This document shows, in pieces, positions 1 to 7,920 of a stretch of DNA of 64,000 nucleotides. The notes under the pieces are model-generated. The model saw nothing but the letters and a program-made list of their open reading frames with translations, had not been told where the DNA came from and ran no database searches. A program made the translations under genes and the position numbers. Origin of the DNA: Proteiniborus ethanoligenes (GTDB lineage Bacteria; Bacillota; Clostridia; Tissierellales; Proteiniboraceae); contig NZ_FNQE01000002.1 in NCBI RefSeq assembly GCF_900107485.1, forward strand, positions 140,319-204,318, written 5' to 3'. Position 1 is the first letter of the stretch; the number at the start of each line of letters is the position of its first letter.

Positions 1-641
1 TTATCTAATAAAGCCATTACGTCTACACCATACTTACCACATTCCATAACTAATGCAACTAACTCATCTGCTGATAAGGTATTGTCAGTAGTAGCTACTA
101 ATGCTTTCCCTATAAATGTGTATACTCCATCATCTTCATAACCTAAATTTAGTGCATGCTCTGCATAAGCAGCCATACCCTTAAGCCCATATATTAAAAG
201 CTCTCTTAAGGATCTTACATCTTCATTTTCAGTAGCTAAAACACCTACATACCTTGATTTTTCTTCAAATAATTCTTCTGAATCAGAGAACCATGTTGCA
301 GCATCATGTGTAATATCTGAAATGCTTCCTCCTACCTTTACTACCGATTCCTTAACTTCGTCTCTAAGCTTTAATGCATCCTTTATTCTAGCAACAAAAC
401 GAGCTTTATCAAAGTTAGCATTAGTTATTGTCATAAATAAGCCTTCAACTATTAATCTATCAGCTTTTTTAGTGTCTATACCTAATTCTCTTGCTCTATT
501 GTTGTAGAAAGAAATACCTTTTAGTGAGTAAATAAGTAAATCTTGAAGGTTAGCCACATCTGCAGGCTTACCACATACACCTCTTAATGTACAGCCAGTA
601 CCCTTTGCCGCTTCTTGACATTGAAAACAAAACATACTCAT
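1..641 (-). CDS. hcp: Hydroxylamine reductase / hybrid cluster protein, N-terminal part (runs off the window)
   Basis: This is the first 213 codons of a hybrid cluster (prismane) protein; the rest lies beyond base 1. The family reduces hydroxylamine and nitric oxide and protects anaerobes from nitrosative stress in the cytoplasm. The N-terminus carries the iron-sulfur cysteine pattern C5-x2-C8-x8-C17-x5-C23, typical of the monomeric anaerobic class. The ATG is preceded by AAAGGAGGATTTTCA, which fixes the start. It is divergent from the PduO gene, and the shared 217-bp spacer holds a TTGTGA-N6-TCACAA palindrome of the kind recognised by HcpR, a CRP/FNR-family activator of hcp genes. The product is certain from the visible part; intactness of the C-terminus cannot be judged. 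Confidence 0.93.
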   Translation of the reverse strand, partial: MSMFCFQCQEAAKGTGCTLRGVCGKPADVANLQDLLIYSLKGISFYNNRARELGIDTKKADRLIVEGLFMTITNANFDKARFVARIKDALKLRDEVKESVVKVGGSISDITHDAATWFSDSEELFEEKSRYVGVLATENEDVRSLRELLIYGLKGMAAYAEHALNLGYEDDGVYTFIGKALVATTDNTLSADELVALVMECGKYGVDVMALLD

Positions 642-767
642 TGAAAATCCTCCTTTATAAAAATAAATTATATTAAAATCATACATAAACAAGGTTATTT
701 AAACTAGGTTCATAAACTTATAATAAATCAATAGGTTTATCTAAACAGTGATTGATATCAAATAAAA

Positions 768-785
768 TTGTGATATATGTCACAA
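768..785. promoter_or_regulatory. CRP/FNR-family (HcpR-like) operator
   Basis: TTGTGATATATGTCACAA is a perfect TTGTGA-N6-TCACAA dyad in the divergent spacer between hcp and the PduO gene. HcpR regulons in anaerobes use this consensus in front of hcp. Weak -10 candidates lie on both sides: TAGATA on the minus strand at 743-738 and TATATT on the plus strand at 803-808. The site could therefore serve either gene. The regulator itself is not in this window. Confidence 0.6.
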
Positions 786-858
786 AAAAGGATAAAGGAT
801 AATATATTGGGTATATTTTTATACAAGAACAGAAATTATTTATTAGTTGGAGGTAAGC

Positions 859-1392
859 ATGGGCGTTTATACTAAAACAGGAGACAAGGGTCAAACAAGT
901 TTGTTTGATAACAAAAGAGTAGATAAAGATGACTTTAGAGTTGAGAGCTATGGAACTATAGATGAACTAAATACCTTTTTAGGATTATCTAAAAACTATA
1001 TTAATGATAAGGGGATATTTAGTCTTATTCATGGAATACAAAGAAAGCTATTTGATGTAGGTGCTGAGCTAGCTACAGAGGAATCCTCTAAAAGACCCAT
1101 GGTAATAAAAGAAGAGGATGTGATTTTTTTAGAGAAAAAAATAGATGAGTATACTGAAAAAATAGAGAAGCCTAACTATTTCATAATACCTGGTGAAGGT
1201 AAGGTATCAGCCCATTTGCATGTGGCTAGGACTGTTTGTAGAAGAGCTGAGAGAAGGATAATTACTTTATCAAAAGCAACAGACATAAACCCTTATCTAA
1301 TTAAATATATAAATAGGCTTTCAGACCTAATATATATATTGTCAAGATGCACAGAAAATAGATTTGAAAAAGTTGAATTTAATAAGGAATAG
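859..1392 (+). CDS. ATP:cob(I)alamin adenosyltransferase, PduO type
   Basis: A 177-aa cytoplasmic enzyme that transfers the adenosyl group of ATP to cob(I)alamin, making adenosylcobalamin. The N-terminus MGVYTKTGDKGQTSLF is the PduO ATP-binding signature, and the helical core contains the family segment VARTVCRRAERR. An in-frame TTG lies upstream at 847, but it is part of the Shine-Dalgarno TTGGAGG, so ATG 859 is the better start. Adenosylcobalamin is the cofactor of the methylmalonyl-CoA mutase at 47.9-50.0 kb, so the gene probably serves that pathway although it lies 47 kb away. It may respond to the operator it shares with hcp. A bidirectional terminator follows. Confidence 0.95.
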   Translation: MGVYTKTGDKGQTSLFDNKRVDKDDFRVESYGTIDELNTFLGLSKNYINDKGIFSLIHGIQRKLFDVGAELATEESSKRPMVIKEEDVIFLEKKIDEYTEKIEKPNYFIIPGEGKVSAHLHVARTVCRRAERRIITLSKATDINPYLIKYINRLSDLIYILSRCTENRFEKVEFNKE

Positions 1393-1431
1393 AGAACAAT
1401 AAAGGTGTATCCTGTATTAAATTACAAAATA

Positions 1432-1464
1432 AAAAACCAGAAACTATAATGTTCTGGTTTTTTT
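1432..1464. terminator. Bidirectional intrinsic terminator
   Basis: An 11-bp stem (1432-1442 with 1452-1462) flanked by A-rich and T-rich runs separates the PduO gene from the convergent membrane-protein gene. The T tract on one strand and the A tract on the other would let it work in both directions. Confidence 0.8.
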
Positions 1465-1474
1465 ATTGCATATC

Positions 1475-1861
1475 CTAGTAATATCCTCCAAAAGAGTTAA
1501 ATAGAGCAGCTCCAACTACAATACCTATTATTATAGATAGAACAACTAGAACTAATGATATTATGATTAAAATACCTTGAAGCTTTAAATATGAACCTAA
1601 ATTCTCAAAAATACCGTTGATTTCTCTTGCATCACCTGATAAGTACTTGTCTATAGATGTTTTAGCTCCTCTAAGCTTTACGCCTAGTATAATTGTAATG
1701 ATTCCAGGAATTAAAGAAACTCCAAAAGTGGTTATTGCACCTAAACATATAAAAGCACCACTTATAATAGTCATAATACCTACAAATCCAGACCACTTAC
1801 TTAAGGTTTCTAGTAAACTCCTATCTGGCGTAGCATATGCTGGTTGATTAAAGTTATCCAA
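1475..1861 (-). CDS. Small membrane protein, DUF5362-like
   Basis: A 128-aa protein with no recognisable catalytic motif. Hydrophobic segments lie at roughly residues 22-62 (two adjacent helices separated by GVSLIPG) and 97-122. A short polar loop with RGAKTSIDKYL lies between them and the N-terminus is Pro/Tyr-rich. This layout resembles the DUF5362 family; the name rests on recall of that family, not a search. A GTG lies three codons upstream at 1870, but it overlaps the Shine-Dalgarno GAGGAGG. The TTG at 1861, eight bases after AGGAGG, is the more likely start. It is transcribed alone and converges on the PduO gene. Function unknown. Confidence 0.75.
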   Translation of the reverse strand: MDNFNQPAYATPDRSLLETLSKWSGFVGIMTIISGAFICLGAITTFGVSLIPGIITIILGVKLRGAKTSIDKYLSGDAREINGIFENLGSYLKLQGILIIISLVLVVLSIIIGIVVGAALFNSFGGYY

Positions 1862-2021
1862 TAGATTCACCTCCTCATAGCATGTTAACTTAATTATACA
1901 ATAAGAATATACTATATATCAAATGCTATTTAGAAAAATTTTGAAATATGCTTATAATTCTGAAACTTTTTCTTTTTATCGTCATAAGTCTAGTATTATC
2001 TATAGAAAAACAATGAATCTA

Positions 2022-2030
2022 TGGTATAAT
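2022..2030 (+). promoter_or_regulatory. Extended -10 promoter for the PAS-PP2C gene
   Basis: TGGTATAAT is a perfect extended -10 element (TGnTATAAT) about 72 bp before the ATG at 2102. No good -35 hexamer is seen, which is common for extended -10 promoters. Confidence 0.5.
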
Positions 2031-2101
2031 ACTATAAACGAGTTTTTTCATAAAAATTGTTACCATTGCCCATATTCAATGAGGAAAAGAGGGATAGGAA
2101 T

Positions 2102-3220
2102 ATGCTCCAAAGCTCTAGAGAAGTACTCGCTAGTGAAAAAATTAATAGATATGGAAGACTATCCTATGAAGTATTAGATGGGATGGTGGATTGGGTACGT
2201 GTTATAGATCGTAAAGGAACTATAATTTACGCAAATAAGTCAATGGAGAAGGCATTAGGAAAAGGTATTGTTGGTGAGAAGTGTTATTCTGTTATTGGTA
2301 AGGGATGCGCTTGTGAAAGGTGTATAGCTTATGCTACAGTAAATACTGGAGAAATTGTAGAAAAAGAAGAAATAATAGGAGACAGAATATATTCTGTTAA
2401 GAGCTCACCAGTTAAAGATTTAGAAGGAAATATTTATGCTGCTGTTGAGGTCTTTAGAGATGTAACCAGAGAAAGAAAGCTTGAACAAGAAATAATTAAA
2501 AAAAATGAAAAAATGAGTGAAGATTTAAGCTTTGCTAGAACTATTCAAAAGAAAATATTGCCTCAAAAAGGTATTCAAGGGCCATTAAAGATAGATTACC
2601 TTTACTTCCCATCGGAAATGTTAAGTGGTGACGTATTTGATATATACAAAATAGATGAGGATCACATGGGCATATATATTAGTGATGTAGTAGGTCATGG
2701 TATAACAGCATCAATAATGACAATGTTTGTTAGACAAGCTATGAAATCAATCAAATATGAATATGTGGAACCTGGTGCTGCAATTACTGAGCTGCATAAA
2801 AGATTTCTTGATTTAAATCTTGATACAGAAAAGTATTTTACTATTTTTTATGGTGTTTTAGATTTAAAAGACTACTCTTTCAAATATGTGAATGGAGGTC
2901 ACAATTGTATTCCTCTACTAATTAATAATAATATAGAGCTCCTTGAAGCTAAGGGATATCCAATTACTTGTCTGTTTGAACAAATTAAGTATGAGGAAAA
3001 GCAGATAAAACTCAATAAAGGAGATAAAATATTGTTCTATACTGATGGAGTTATAGAAACAAGAAATCAAGCTGGAGAGCTATTTGGGATTGAAAGACTT
3101 ATAGAGATATGTCAAAACAATAAAGATAATCTCCTAAAGCATATAGAAAAGGGTGTTAATAATTTTAAGTACAAGGACTTAGATGATGATTTTGCATTAT
3201 TGTCTATTGAGTTAATATAA
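2102..3220 (+). CDS. PAS domain / SpoIIE-family (RsbU-like) serine phosphatase
   Basis: A 372-aa soluble signalling protein. Residues about 25-125 form a PAS sensor domain, followed by a short coiled coil (ERKLEQEIIKKNEKMSEDL). A PP2C/SpoIIE phosphatase domain then runs to the C-terminus, with metal-binding signatures SGDVFDIY, ISDVVGHG, FYTDGVIE and the closing DDFALLSI. The PAS domain carries a cysteine group (C61, C69, C71, C74) typical of PAS modules thought to bind metal or sense redox; this is inference. Such phosphatases dephosphorylate anti-sigma-factor antagonists, but no partner anti-sigma or STAS gene is nearby, so the target is unknown. The ATG at 2102 follows AGGGATAGGAAT. Terminator at 3219. 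Confidence 0.88.
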   Translation: MLQSSREVLASEKINRYGRLSYEVLDGMVDWVRVIDRKGTIIYANKSMEKALGKGIVGEKCYSVIGKGCACERCIAYATVNTGEIVEKEEIIGDRIYSVKSSPVKDLEGNIYAAVEVFRDVTRERKLEQEIIKKNEKMSEDLSFARTIQKKILPQKGIQGPLKIDYLYFPSEMLSGDVFDIYKIDEDHMGIYISDVVGHGITASIMTMFVRQAMKSIKYEYVEPGAAITELHKRFLDLNLDTEKYFTIFYGVLDLKDYSFKYVNGGHNCIPLLINNNIELLEAKGYPITCLFEQIKYEEKQIKLNKGDKILFYTDGVIETRNQAGELFGIERLIEICQNNKDNLLKHIEKGVNNFKYKDLDDDFALLSIELI

Positions 3221-3240
3221 GCTGGGTAACCAGCTTTTTT
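3219..3240 (+). terminator. Intrinsic terminator
   Basis: AAGCTGG, loop GTAA, CCAGCTT, then a T run; it begins at the stop codon of the phosphatase gene and ends before the pgi ribosome binding site. Confidence 0.8.
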
Positions 3241-3262
3241 GAATATATTTAGGAGGAGCAAT

Positions 3263-4606
3263 ATGAAAAATTTATATTTTGATTATTCAAACTCAGGAGT
3301 ATCACAATCAGACATTGAAAGCATGAAGAAAAGTTTAAATACTGTACATAATATGCTGCACTATAAAACAGGATCTGGAAATGAATTTTTAGGATGGTTA
3401 GACTATCCTGTAAACTATGATGAGGAAGAATTTCAGCGATTAAAAAAGTCTGCAGAGAAGATTAGAAAGGATTCAGATGCTTTAATTGTAATAGGCATAG
3501 GGGGATCCTATCTAGGGGCAAGGGCTGTGATTGAAGCTTTAAGCCATTCATTTTACAACCAACTTCCCAAAAGCAAAAGGAACTCGCCAGAGATATATTT
3601 TGCTGGTAACAATATAAGCAGTAGATACATGAAGGATTTATTAGAAATAGTAGAAGATAAGGATATTAGCATTAATGTTATATCTAAATCAGGTACAACG
3701 ACAGAACCAGCTATTGCATTTAGAATACTTAAGGAATATATGGAAAAGCGATATGGAAAAGAACAAGCAGCAAAAAGAATATATGTAACTACAGACAAGG
3801 AAAAAGGAGCACTTAAAAAATTAGCTGAAGATGAGGGCTATGAAACATTCACTATACCTGATGATATAGGAGGCAGGTTTTCTGTCCTTACTCCAGTAGG
3901 ACTATTGCCTGTTGCAGTCTGCGGTATAGATGTAGATAGGCTAATGGATGGAGCAAAATCAGGAAGAGAAGAATATAGCCTTATAGATTTAGACAAGAAC
4001 TACTGCTATCAATATGCGGTCATTAGAAATCTACTTTATAATAGTAGTAAAAGTATTGAAATATTGGCCAGTTATGAACCCTCAATGCGTTATACAGCAG
4101 AGTGGTGGAAACAGCTTTATGGAGAAAGCGAAGGAAAGGAAGGAAAGGGAATATTTCCTGCTTCTGTAGACTTTTCAGCAGACCTTCATTCCTTAGGACA
4201 ATATATACAAGATGGCAGAAGAGATTTATTTGAAACGGTAATTAATATTGAAGGTGTAGCTGAAAGGCTAGAAATAAAAAGGCAAGAATCCGATCTTGAT
4301 GGTCTAAATTACTTAGCAGGAGATACATTAGGCTATGTAAATAGAAAAGCTTTTGAGGGAACTGTTTTAGCTCATGTAGACGGAGGGGTCCCAAACTTAA
4401 TTATTAGCATACCTGAAATAAACGAATTTTACTATGGAAAGCTAATATATTTTTTCCAGAAGGCATGTGGCATAAGTGGATATTTGCTAGGAGTGAATCC
4501 CTTTGACCAGCCTGGAGTTGAAGCATATAAAAATAATATGTTTGCATTATTAGGAAAGCCAGGGTATGAAGAATTAAGACGAAAACTAGAAAAAAGATTA
4601 GGATAA
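3263..4606 (+). CDS. pgi: Glucose-6-phosphate isomerase
   Basis: A 447-aa cytoplasmic glycolytic enzyme interconverting glucose-6-phosphate and fructose-6-phosphate. The length is right for the Firmicute class (about 450 aa). Recognisable parts are [13 protein letters not shown] (sugar-phosphate binding), [15 protein letters not shown] (phosphate loop, SIS fold), [14 protein letters not shown] (the PGI signature) and the C-terminal [10 protein letters not shown] with the catalytic lysine. The ATG at 3263 follows TTAGGAGGAGCAAT, so the eight in-frame codons upstream are not translated. It lies between two terminators and is probably monocistronic. Confidence 0.97.
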   Translation: MKNLYFDYSNSGVSQSDIESMKKSLNTVHNMLHYKTGSGNEFLGWLDYPVNYDEEEFQRLKKSAEKIRKDSDALIVIGIGGSYLGARAVIEALSHSFYNQLPKSKRNSPEIYFAGNNISSRYMKDLLEIVEDKDISINVISKSGTTTEPAIAFRILKEYMEKRYGKEQAAKRIYVTTDKEKGALKKLAEDEGYETFTIPDDIGGRFSVLTPVGLLPVAVCGIDVDRLMDGAKSGREEYSLIDLDKNYCYQYAVIRNLLYNSSKSIEILASYEPSMRYTAEWWKQLYGESEGKEGKGIFPASVDFSADLHSLGQYIQDGRRDLFETVINIEGVAERLEIKRQESDLDGLNYLAGDTLGYVNRKAFEGTVLAHVDGGVPNLIISIPEINEFYYGKLIYFFQKACGISGYLLGVNPFDQPGVEAYKNNMFALLGKPGYEELRRKLEKRLG

Positions 4607-4609
4607 GAG

Positions 4610-4630
4610 AGGCTGGCAAAATGCCAGCCT
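4610..4630. terminator. Bidirectional terminator between pgi and the DUF881 gene
   Basis: A 9-bp GC-rich stem AGGCTGGCA/TGCCAGCCT with a 3-nt loop lies directly between the stop codons of two convergent genes. Confidence 0.8.
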
Positions 4631-5368
4631 TTATAATTGACTATTTAAGCTTTCAACAGGTCTGATATATTTTGGCTCAATTTTCTTGTGAAGGCCAGGT
4701 ATTACTATATCTTCTTTTTTTACAATGTTTATTTTTAGGAATAAATTTCTTTTCACATAATCTATAATTCCGCCTCTTATAGTTAGGTTAGCTTCTAACT
4801 CTTTTGGATCTCCTATTGCCCTTATTATTACGGGAGTATTAATAACGTGGTCATCGAAAATCAAAGAGTTGTTTTCTTCCTCAATTGTTGAATAAGAAGT
4901 GTACCTTATATCGTTTATAGAAATAGCCTCTGCATTAGCAGCATTTAAACCGCTAATAATTTGTAACAAAGCATCATAATTAGCAGCTATAATATTCGTG
5001 CCGTCATCAAAGGTTACTTCAACCTCAGGCTCACCTATTTCTATTTGAAGCCCAGGTCCCTGTGTATCTTTGTATCCAACAAGGATATTATATTTTTCTA
5101 ACTCAGTGTAAAGGCTCTTAAGATAATTATCTTTTTCTGCCACCTCATCTTCAAAGCCTTTAATATCACTCTCTATATCATTTAATGTTTTTAAAAGCTC
5201 TTCTTTTTGAATGCTTAATCTTTCTATTTCAACAGATAGTGCCTTTGATTTAGTAATAGGATTAGCTCCATCAGTAACATTTTGAGTAGTATTAAACTGT
5301 ATAGAAAGTATAACACCAAGTATTAAGCAAACTAAAAACATAGAAAATTTACTTTTTATATCTTTCAA
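4631..5368 (-). CDS. DUF881 family protein (YlxW/YlxX-like)
   Basis: A 245-aa protein with one N-terminal membrane helix (about residues 8-27, FSMFLVCLILGVILSIQF). A coiled coil follows (about 45-95, with heptad-like ELLKTLNDIESDIKGFEDEV), then the globular DUF881 domain containing GPGLQIEIGEPE, LLQIISGLNAANAEAISIND and VINTPVIIRAIGDPKEL. The family is widespread in Gram-positive bacteria, often near division genes; its biochemical role is unknown. It probably faces the outside of the membrane. The TTG start at 5368 is supported by TTAGGAGGAGTCAA. It is monocistronic on the minus strand and convergent with pgi. Confidence 0.88.
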   Translation of the reverse strand: MKDIKSKFSMFLVCLILGVILSIQFNTTQNVTDGANPITKSKALSVEIERLSIQKEELLKTLNDIESDIKGFEDEVAEKDNYLKSLYTELEKYNILVGYKDTQGPGLQIEIGEPEVEVTFDDGTNIIAANYDALLQIISGLNAANAEAISINDIRYTSYSTIEEENNSLIFDDHVINTPVIIRAIGDPKELEANLTIRGGIIDYVKRNLFLKINIVKKEDIVIPGLHKKIEPKYIRPVESLNSQL

Positions 5369-5545
5369 ATTGACTCCTCCTAAAAGCCTAGTTATATATA
5401 TAATAACCTTTTTGAGTAAAAAATGAAATTGTTTAATAATGTATTTTTATTATAAAAGATAATTCACCAAGAAGTGGGTATAATTCTATTATATATATTA
5501 AGAAAAATATTAAGGCAGATTAAACAATCTATGGGAGGGGAAAAA

Positions 5546-5839
5546 ATGGATATTATCATTTCTGAAGATGTTATACAATATCTTGAAAACTTAAGACGAA
5601 GAACTCTTACAATATACACAGAAATAATAGGAAGTTGCTGAAGTCCAAGACCTGAAATTTTTGTGAGGACTAGAGAGCCGGTGGCTCTTGAGGATTTTCA
5701 AGAGTATGATGTAGATGGAATAAAGGTATATTTATTTAAGGATGCTAAAGTAGATAAAGAAATTATATTAGAAATGTCTAAGCAAGTGTCAGATCTACCT
5801 AATAAAGAAATTGCAGTAAAAGGAATAGATTTAAGCTAG
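5546..5839 (+). CDS. CC/Se-motif family selenoprotein, read through in-frame UGA (Sec32)
   Basis: A standard ORF finder stops at the TGA at 5639-5641, but the frame continues with protein-like sequence to TAG 5837-5839, giving 97 aa. The residues around the UGA read GSC-U-SPRP, a Cys-Sec pair. Small Firmicute proteins annotated as CC/Se motif family have Cys-Cys or Cys-Sec at this point, within the first 35 residues after a beta strand (here LTIYTEIIG). The ATG follows GGGAGGGGAAAAA. Two hairpins after the UGA could act as a bacterial SECIS: AGTCC/GGACT at 5642-5671 and AGAGCC-GGT-GGCTCT at 5674-5688. Downstream residues such as VRTREPVALEDFQEYDVDGIK keep normal codon use, which argues against a pseudogene. 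Function is unknown, probably thiol/selenol redox. No selA, selB or selC is in the window. Confidence 0.78.
5642..5690 (+). promoter_or_regulatory. Candidate SECIS region
   Basis: Two alternative stem-loops directly follow the in-frame UGA. The first pairs AGTCC 5642-5646 with GGACT 5667-5671. The second pairs AGAGCC 5674-5679 with GGCTCT 5683-5688 around a GGT loop. The GG at the start of that loop fits the bacterial SECIS rule, but it sits about 38 nt from the UGA, at the far edge of the usual range. Which one SelB would use cannot be decided by eye. Confidence 0.4.
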
Positions 5840-5844
5840 ATTTT

Positions 5845-5875
5845 AAAAATTGTGATAAACATCACAATTTTTTTT
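5845..5875 (+). terminator. Hairpin with T tract, overlapping an HcpR-like palindrome
   Basis: A 12-bp perfect stem (5845-5856 with 5861-5872) with loop AAAC is followed by more T residues, six bases after the selenoprotein stop codon. The stem is AT-rich except for its TGTGA/TCACA core. It can work as a terminator in RNA and as an operator in DNA. Confidence 0.55.
5850..5867. promoter_or_regulatory. CRP/FNR-family (HcpR-like) operator upstream of the ferredoxin gene
   Basis: TTGTGATAAACATCACAA has the same perfect TTGTGA-N6-TCACAA arms as the site at 768-785. Its centre is 89 bp before the ATG at 5948. A TTATAT -10 candidate at 5892-5897 places the site near -41.5, the class II activator position. 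HcpR regulons described in anaerobes include hcp and a ferredoxin-like gene called frdX, which matches the two sites here. Confidence 0.6.
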
Positions 5876-5947
5876 GCTTATTATCACACATTTATATGCT
5901 AATGTAATATATAATAAAAAACAGAAAACTAAAAAGGAGTGCATAAA

Positions 5948-6691
5948 ATGGCGATTAGGAAAATAATGCATATAGATGAAGAAAAATGCATAGGATGCGG
6001 ACTATGTACAAAGGGCTGTGCAGAAAGCGCTATTAAAATAATAAATGGTAAGGCAAAGCTAATATCAGAAAATCTTTGTGATGGACTAGGAAACTGTATA
6101 GGACATTGTCCAGTAGGAGCTATTCAAATAATTGAAAGAGAAGCAGATGAATTTGATGAAGAGGCAGCAGCAAAGCATTTGGAGAGCTTAGACAAAAATC
6201 AAACCTCTCAAGCCCATGGGCATGGAGGTGGCTGCCCAGGAAGCAGGGCTATGGCAATAAGTAGAAATGAAAAGCCTAAAGCATCAACAGCTGTATCTAT
6301 AGGAGATATAGAGATAAAAATCAAACCTCAATTATCTCAATGGCCTGTTCAGCTAATGCTTGTTCCAGAAAGAGCTACTTATTTTGATGGCAAAGAATTG
6401 TTAGTTACAGCAGATTGTGTACCATTTGCTTATCCTAATTATCACTTAGATTTATTGAAAGATAAGTCAGTAGTCATAGGCTGTCCAAAGCTAGATGATG
6501 TTAACTATTATGTGGAAAAGCTAACTAATATAATCTTAAATAATGATATAACTGGAGTTACTGTAGCCCATATGGAGGTTCCTTGCTGTAATGGTATAGT
6601 AATGGCAGTAAACGAGGCTGTAAGAAGATCTAGAAAAAATATTGAAATCAATAGAGTAAAAATATTAATTGATGGTGAAAGAGAGAGATAA
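5948..6691 (+). CDS. 4Fe-4S ferredoxin-domain protein (FrdX-like)
   Basis: A 247-aa cytoplasmic iron-sulfur protein. The N-terminal dicluster ferredoxin module has C14-x2-C17-x2-C20-x3-C24 and C44-x5-C50-x3-C54-P. One cysteine of the second canonical CxxCxxCxxxCP motif is replaced by leucine at residue 47, which I recall as usual for this family. A His/Gly-rich linker (AHGHGGGCPGSRA) leads to a C-terminal domain with conserved C in GCPKLDD and VPCCNGIV, probably a further metal or redox site. The ATG at 5948 follows AAGGAGTGCATAAA; an in-frame GTG at 5939 lies within the ribosome-binding site. An electron-transfer role in nitrosative-stress defence with Hcp is inferred from the shared operator. 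Monocistronic, with terminator at 6682. Confidence 0.85.
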   Translation: MAIRKIMHIDEEKCIGCGLCTKGCAESAIKIINGKAKLISENLCDGLGNCIGHCPVGAIQIIEREADEFDEEAAAKHLESLDKNQTSQAHGHGGGCPGSRAMAISRNEKPKASTAVSIGDIEIKIKPQLSQWPVQLMLVPERATYFDGKELLVTADCVPFAYPNYHLDLLKDKSVVIGCPKLDDVNYYVEKLTNIILNNDITGVTVAHMEVPCCNGIVMAVNEAVRRSRKNIEINRVKILIDGERER

Positions 6692-6710
6692 GAACTCTCT
6701 TTTTCTTTTT
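6682..6710 (+). terminator. Intrinsic terminator
   Basis: Stem AGAGAG 6682-6687 with CTCTCT 6695-6700 and a T-rich tail; it overlaps the stop codon of the ferredoxin gene. Confidence 0.7.
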
Positions 6711-6722
6711 GAGTTAAAAATA

Positions 6723-6731
6723 TGATATAAT
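6723..6731 (+). promoter_or_regulatory. Extended -10 promoter
   Basis: TGATATAAT (TGnTATAAT) lies 62 bp before the nucleotidase ATG and directly after a terminator, so it is the likely start of a nucleotidase-mscL transcript. Confidence 0.55.
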
Positions 6732-6792
6732 AGTTTCTAAATTAGCTATTATAATACTTAAATACTTGATAATAAATAAATTGGAGGTATAC

Positions 6793-7377
6793 ATGAAAAA
6801 TCTTAATATTTGTATAGATATAGATGGAACCATTACAGATCCATATTATTGGTTAGATAGTGCAAATAAATATTTTAACAAGAATTTAAAGCCAGAAGAT
6901 GTGATAACATATGAGATAAATGAAATAATGGGAGTAACAGTAGAGGAATACTTTGAATTTTATGAGATACATGGAGAAGAAATACATCTAAATGCTTTAG
7001 CTAGAGAAGATGCTGCTTACATAATAAGAGATTTAGCAAAAGTACATAATATATTTTATGTAACTGCAAGGGAAGAAAAAATGTCAAAAGCAACTCAGAA
7101 ATGGTTTGAAGAGCATAAGCTACCTAAAGCACCTATATATTTCATAGGGGGCCATTATAAGGTGGACAAGGCTAAAGAGTTGGATTGCCATATATTCATT
7201 GAAGATAGGTACGAAAATGCTAAAGAGCTAGCATTAGCAGGTATAGATGTGCTGTTATTTGATTGTTATTATAATAGACTACCCTTATTACCTGGTATAA
7301 CTAGGATTAATAACTGGCTTGATGTAAAGAAAGAAGTAAAAAATTATGAAGCTACTTTATCAGAAGAAACAGCTTAG
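6793..7377 (+). CDS. HAD-family 5'(3')-deoxyribonucleotidase-like phosphatase (YqfW-like)
   Basis: A 194-aa cytoplasmic HAD-superfamily hydrolase. Motif I is IDIDGTITD, with nucleophile D9 and acid D11. Motif II is the threonine in FYVTAREE, and motif III/IV is FIEDRYENA near residue 140. The small helical cap between motifs I and II (WLDSANKYFNKNLKPEDVITYEIN, split here only for naming) matches the NT5C/YqfW nucleotidase class. The substrate is probably a nucleoside monophosphate, but sequence alone does not fix it. The ATG at 6793 follows TTGGAGGTATAC. mscL follows after 72 bp with no obvious terminator, so the two may be cotranscribed. Confidence 0.8.
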   Translation: MKNLNICIDIDGTITDPYYWLDSANKYFNKNLKPEDVITYEINEIMGVTVEEYFEFYEIHGEEIHLNALAREDAAYIIRDLAKVHNIFYVTAREEKMSKATQKWFEEHKLPKAPIYFIGGHYKVDKAKELDCHIFIEDRYENAKELALAGIDVLLFDCYYNRLPLLPGITRINNWLDVKKEVKNYEATLSEETA

Positions 7378-7449
7378 TGTTTAGACAAGTTGTTAGCAGG
7401 GAATAAGTATATGTATAGAAAAACATATAAGATGGGAGGTCATATTTTT

Positions 7450-7845
7450 ATGCTTAAAGAGTTTAAAAAATTCGCAATGAGAGGCAATGTAGTAGATTTA
7501 GCAGTAGGGGTAATTATAGGGGGAGCATTTGGGAAGATAGTTAGTTCTCTTGTAAATGATGTAGTTATGCCATTACTAGGACTTCTAGTTGGTGGTGTAA
7601 ACTTTACAGACTTAAAACTACCATTAAAGGAAGCAACAGAAGGCTCAGAAGCAATTTTCCTAAATTATGGGCAATTTATACAGTCGATTTTTGACTTTTT
7701 AATTATTGCATTTTCAATATTCCTTTTTATAAAAGCCTTGAATTCATTTAAGAAGAAAGAAGAGGATAAACCAGCTCCTCCTCCAGCACCAACTAAGGAA
7801 GAGCTTTTGCTTACTGAAATTAGAGATTTATTAAAGGAAAAATAA
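7450..7845 (+). CDS. mscL: Large-conductance mechanosensitive channel
   Basis: A 131-aa inner-membrane channel that opens under hypo-osmotic stress. The N-terminal amphipathic helix ([21 protein letters not shown]) leads into TM1 with the gate sequence [21 protein letters not shown] periplasmic loop follows (about residues 45-75), then TM2 ([19 protein letters not shown]). The charged cytoplasmic tail contains a Pro run and the helix [15 protein letters not shown]. Length is normal. The ATG at 7450 has GGGAGGT nine bases upstream; the longer in-frame extension lacks the family sequence. Confidence 0.96.
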   Translation: MLKEFKKFAMRGNVVDLAVGVIIGGAFGKIVSSLVNDVVMPLLGLLVGGVNFTDLKLPLKEATEGSEAIFLNYGQFIQSIFDFLIIAFSIFLFIKALNSFKKKEEDKPAPPPAPTKEELLLTEIRDLLKEK

Positions 7846-7875
7846 TATCGTTATTATTTTTTGACACAGATGTAC

Positions 7876-7920
7876 ATATCCACAGGTATATTATTATACT
7901 CTGTGGATATATTTTGTTTT
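7876..7920 (+). terminator. Probable terminator after mscL
   Basis: ATATCCACAG 7876-7885 pairs with CTGTGGATAT 7901-7910; the loop contains a smaller GTATA/TATAC pairing, and the tail is T-rich. The rest of the 291-bp gap to the LCP gene holds only the two promoters listed next. Confidence 0.6.

Noticed and set aside
322..507. 61-codon ORF on the plus strand inside hcp
   Set aside because: Antisense shadow of the hcp coding sequence.
1923..2177. 84-codon plus-strand ORF overlapping the start of the PAS-PP2C gene
   Set aside because: It overlaps the 5' end of a clear gene in another frame, covers the extended -10 promoter at 2022, and has no ribosome binding site or recognisable sequence.
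7876..7910. Riboswitch after mscL
   Set aside because: It is a simple hairpin downstream of a gene, with a T-rich tail and no conserved aptamer pattern.
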